Below, one piece after another: positions 6,381 to 8,467 of a DNA stretch of 8,467 nt (the first letter of the stretch is position 1; each line of letters starts with the position of its first letter). The stretch is from Ignavibacteria bacterium (lineage in GTDB: Bacteria; Bacteroidota; Ignavibacteria; Ignavibacteriales; Ignavibacteriaceae). The translations under genes and the position numbers were made by a program. The notes under the pieces are model-generated. The model was not told the DNA's origin. It did no database searches and saw only the letters and a list, made by a program, of their open reading frames with translations. The stretch lies in contig JAOTUT010000051.1 in assembly GCA_029863735.1 (NCBI GenBank), positions 1 through 8,467 on the forward strand, read 5' to 3'.

Positions 6381-7367
6381 TCAAGATCCTTTTTTCTTAT
6401 CCTCTGGTTTTGCAATTGAATCTCTCATATCGGTATCAGCCTGAATATTTTTAAGCTGGTAATAATCCATTACTCCCAGTCTGCCAGATCTGAATGCGTC
6501 GGCCATCGCTCTCGGAACTTCAGCTTCAGCTTCAACCACGCGAGCTCTTTGTTTTGCAACTTCAGCAATGTTTTCCTGCTCAGTCGCAACTGCAGCTGCT
6601 CTTCTTTCTTCAGCTTTTGCTCGTGCAACTTTTAAATCGGCTTCTGCTTGATCAGTCTGCAGCATTGCGCCGATGTTCTGTCCGATATCAACATCTGCAA
6701 TATCGATTGAAAGAATTTCGAAAGCAGTTCCTGAATCTAATCCTTTGGACAGAACACCCTTAGAAATTTTATCTGGATTTTCAAGCACCTCTTTATGCGA
6801 ATTACTTGAACCGATAGTTGAAACTATACCTTCACCAACTCTTGCAAGAACAGTTGCTTCACCAGCACCGCCAACTAACCTGTCGATGTTTGCTCTTACG
6901 GTTACTCTTGCAATTGCTTTCAATTGAATTCCATCTTTTGCAACTGCAGCAACGAGCGGTGTTTCAATCACTTTTGGAATGACAGACATTTTTACTGCTT
7001 CAAGAACGTCTCTACCAGCAAGATCAATTGCGGCAGCTCGTTCAAATGGTAATTGTATATTTGCTTTGTCCGCTGAAATTAATGCCGCAATAACTTTTTT
7101 AACATTACCACCAGCAAGGTAATGTGCTTCAAGCATTCCCATCTGCATAGTTAATCCAGCTTTTGTTGCATTGATCATGCTGTCAACAATTATACTTGGC
7201 GGGACTCTTCTTAATCTCATTCCAATCAAATCACGAAAGATTTTGATCTTTACTCCTGATGATATAGCTGCGATGTACAATCTTACGGGAACAAAGTACA
7301 GAACTAAGATCAGGAAGAGAAATATTGCAATAATTATAACTAAGGATAAACCTGTGACAGCTTCCAT
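6381..7367 (-). CDS. floA: Flotillin-like protein FloA (UPF0365)
   Basis: This 328-residue protein matches FloA throughout. It has an N-terminal membrane hairpin or helix (about residues 6-28), the conserved [20 protein letters not shown] block (45-64), the SPFH-like core with [18 protein letters not shown] (108-125), and [20 protein letters not shown] (155-174). An Ala/Glu-rich coiled coil (about 239-290) precedes the family end [20 protein letters not shown] (290-309). FloA proteins form membrane foci in bacteria that organise membrane proteins and influence membrane fluidity. The ATG has a good SD (GGAG, plus-strand ctcc at 7373-7376). In many bacteria an NfeD-type gene accompanies floA; none is seen here, since the upstream neighbour is divergent clpC and the downstream one is the broken four-helix gene. 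Confidence 0.95.
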   Translation of the reverse strand: MEAVTGLSLVIIIAIFLFLILVLYFVPVRLYIAAISSGVKIKIFRDLIGMRLRRVPPSIIVDSMINATKAGLTMQMGMLEAHYLAGGNVKKVIAALISADKANIQLPFERAAAIDLAGRDVLEAVKMSVIPKVIETPLVAAVAKDGIQLKAIARVTVRANIDRLVGGAGEATVLARVGEGIVSTIGSSNSHKEVLENPDKISKGVLSKGLDSGTAFEILSIDIADVDIGQNIGAMLQTDQAEADLKVARAKAEERRAAAVATEQENIAEVAKQRARVVEAEAEVPRAMADAFRSGRLGVMDYYQLKNIQADTDMRDSIAKPEDKKKGS

Positions 7368-7505
7368 TTTAACTCCAAATTTTTATTCTTTAATGTTGGC
7401 AATATAGTTCTTTCAAAAACAATATTCTTGATTGATTGAGTATAACAATTCCGGCTGATTGTCACTCTAATCTGATGATGTGTTACTTAATCCGATTTTG
7501 TGTCT

Positions 7506-7553
7506 AAATATCGGCAGTAATATCAAATCATCTTGAAATGTCGGAAGTAAAAT
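7506..7553. repeat. 18-bp direct repeat with 30-bp period
   Basis: AAATATCGGCAGTAATAT (7506-7523) and AAATGTCGGAAGTAAAAT (7536-7553) agree at 15 of 18 positions and start exactly 30 bases apart, close to three helical turns. This suits a regulator binding on one face of the DNA, but chance is not excluded in AT-rich sequence. Confidence 0.4.
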
Positions 7554-7726
7554 TGTCTCTGTATGAACTCTAATTGCACTATTTGCTTAAATCCTGATGG
7601 CATCTATTTTGTCCTCTAAGTTCATTTGGCGGAGATTATACATTGCAATTATTTATATTCTGGAATATTATTGCGTGTGACTTAATAATCAGGTTGAAAT
7701 TATCTTAAATATTATGTTTATATTAG

Positions 7727-7758
7727 TTGAACTTCTAGAGGGAAAAAGTAGTTATAAT
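7727..7758 (+). promoter_or_regulatory. Possible clpC promoter
   Basis: A perfect -10 hexamer, TATAAT (7753-7758), lies 28 bases before the clpC ATG, with TTGAAC (7727-7732) upstream. The 20-base spacer is longer than ideal, so the -35 assignment is weak. A start near 7765 would leave a short leader holding the SD AGAGGA. Confidence 0.3.
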
Positions 7759-7786
7759 AATATAAATCAGAGAGGAAAACGATAAA

Positions 7787-8467
7787 ATGGATGGAAATTT
7801 CTCAGATAGATTGCAGGATGTGATCAGATTAAGCCGTGAGGAAGCGCTTCGGCTGGGGCACGACTATATCGGTACTGAGCATCTTTTGCTTGGAATAATC
7901 AGAGAAGGGCAGGGTGTCGCAGTTAGAATATTACGTAACCTTGACTGTGATTTGTTGAAATTAAAGAAAGCAATTGAAGATACGGTAAGAACTTCAGGTG
8001 GAACGTTGACAATCGGAAATATCCCACTGACAAAGCAAGCTGAAAAAGTTTTAAAGATAACTCAAATCGAATCAAAAATTTATAAAGCAGAAGTCATCGG
8101 TACAGAACATTTGCTTCTTTCACTTTTGAGAGATGAAGATAACATAGCAACTCAGATACTTCATCAATTTAATGTAACTTATGACTCAGCTCGTTCAGAA
8201 CTTAACTCATTGTTGAGTAATAAAGGTAGCCGAGATGTTGGGCAAGGCAAAGCAATTCCTCCGGATAGAAAATCTGAAAAAACAAAAACTCCTGTGCTGG
8301 ATAATTTTGGTAGAGATTTAACAAAGCTTGCCATCGATGATAAACTTGACCCGGTTGTCGGCAGAGATAAAGAAATTGAAAGAGTTGCACAAATCCTTAG
8401 TAGAAGAAAGAAAAACAATCCTGTTCTTATTGGAGAACCTGGTGTGGGAAAGACTGCTATTGCTGAA
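7787..8467 (+). CDS. clpC: ClpC-type AAA+ protease unfoldase, N-terminal part (3' end outside window)
   Basis: The frame runs from ATG 7787 to the window edge (227 codons) without a stop. The SD is AGAGGA at 7771-7776. Residues 1-143 hold the double Clp N repeat: [20 protein letters not shown] and [15 protein letters not shown] (26-40), mirrored by [16 protein letters not shown] (103-118). A linker leads to [20 protein letters not shown] (171-190), [20 protein letters not shown] (191-210) and the first Walker A motif GEPGVGKT (216-223). ClpC hexamers unfold substrates and feed them to ClpP in protein quality control and stress response. ClpC is preferred over ClpA or ClpB from the N-domain sequence. 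The middle domain, second AAA+ domain and ClpP-binding loop would lie beyond the edge and cannot be checked. Confidence 0.93.
   Translation, partial: MDGNFSDRLQDVIRLSREEALRLGHDYIGTEHLLLGIIREGQGVAVRILRNLDCDLLKLKKAIEDTVRTSGGTLTIGNIPLTKQAEKVLKITQIESKIYKAEVIGTEHLLLSLLRDEDNIATQILHQFNVTYDSARSELNSLLSNKGSRDVGQGKAIPPDRKSEKTKTPVLDNFGRDLTKLAIDDKLDPVVGRDKEIERVAQILSRRKKNNPVLIGEPGVGKTAIAE

Larger units (their letters stand above)
7368..7786. other. Divergent control region between floA and clpC
   Basis: No gene is visible in these 419 bases. The region must hold the floA promoter (minus) and the clpC promoter (plus). It contains an 18-bp direct repeat at 7506-7523 and 7536-7553. No CIRCE element (TTAGCACTC-N9-GAGTGCTAA) and no other heat-shock operator that I know is present. 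Confidence 0.6.

Noticed and set aside
6494..6927. Plus-strand open frames opposite floA.
   Set aside because: They are Leu/Gln/Pro-rich shadows caused by the Ala/Glu-rich codons of floA on the other strand.
8179..8418. Minus-strand open frames within the clpC region.
   Set aside because: They are antisense to a clearly conserved ClpC frame and have no family features.

Overview
The window looks like chromosome of an AT-rich member of the Bacteroidota/Chlorobi branch, most likely Ignavibacteria. The main clue is the end of the first gene: its tail (YQNSPNPFNPST ... VTLKVYDVLGNEIAILVNEEV ... FVETKKMILMK) is the type IX secretion sorting domain in the form typical of Ignavibacteria. The genes use ordinary Shine-Dalgarno sites and TGA works as a stop. 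No rRNA, tRNA, CRISPR array, integrase or transposase is visible.

Layout, left to right. (1) Positions 2-598 (+) are the 3' end of a large secreted Ig-like-fold protein with a type IX sorting tail. A palindromic repeat is inserted in frame inside that tail. (2) Positions 599-925 are a gene-free leader with a probable terminator and several inverted repeats. (3) Positions 926-3136 (+) are a compact three-gene operon that I read as a PilV-, PilW- and PilX-like minor pilin set. All three proteins lack a recognisable prepilin peptidase site and Glu5. A strong intrinsic terminator closes it. (4) On the minus strand, reading from right to left, come floA (7367-6381), a four-helix-bundle (S23/IVP-like) gene broken by an in-frame TGA (6299-5892), a membrane-anchored protein of unknown function (5813-5244), and a UvrD-like helicase (5247-3250) that overlaps it by ATGA. 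(5) Positions 7368-7786 are the divergent control region between floA and clpC, with an 18-bp direct repeat. (6) Positions 7787-8467 (+) are the 5' part of clpC, cut by the window edge.

How the parts may work together. The left half concerns the cell surface: an exported type IX cargo and pilin-like proteins. The right half is housekeeping and stress related: membrane organisation by FloA, a DNA helicase, and the ClpC unfoldase. The least expected structure is the four-helix gene, which sits between imperfect A/C-rich inverted repeats (5851-5885 and 6324-6365). It looks like a decayed cassette dropped between floA and the next gene. I saw no complete new defence or mobile system. The best leads are this cassette, the noncanonical pilin trio, and the in-frame palindrome in the sorting domain.
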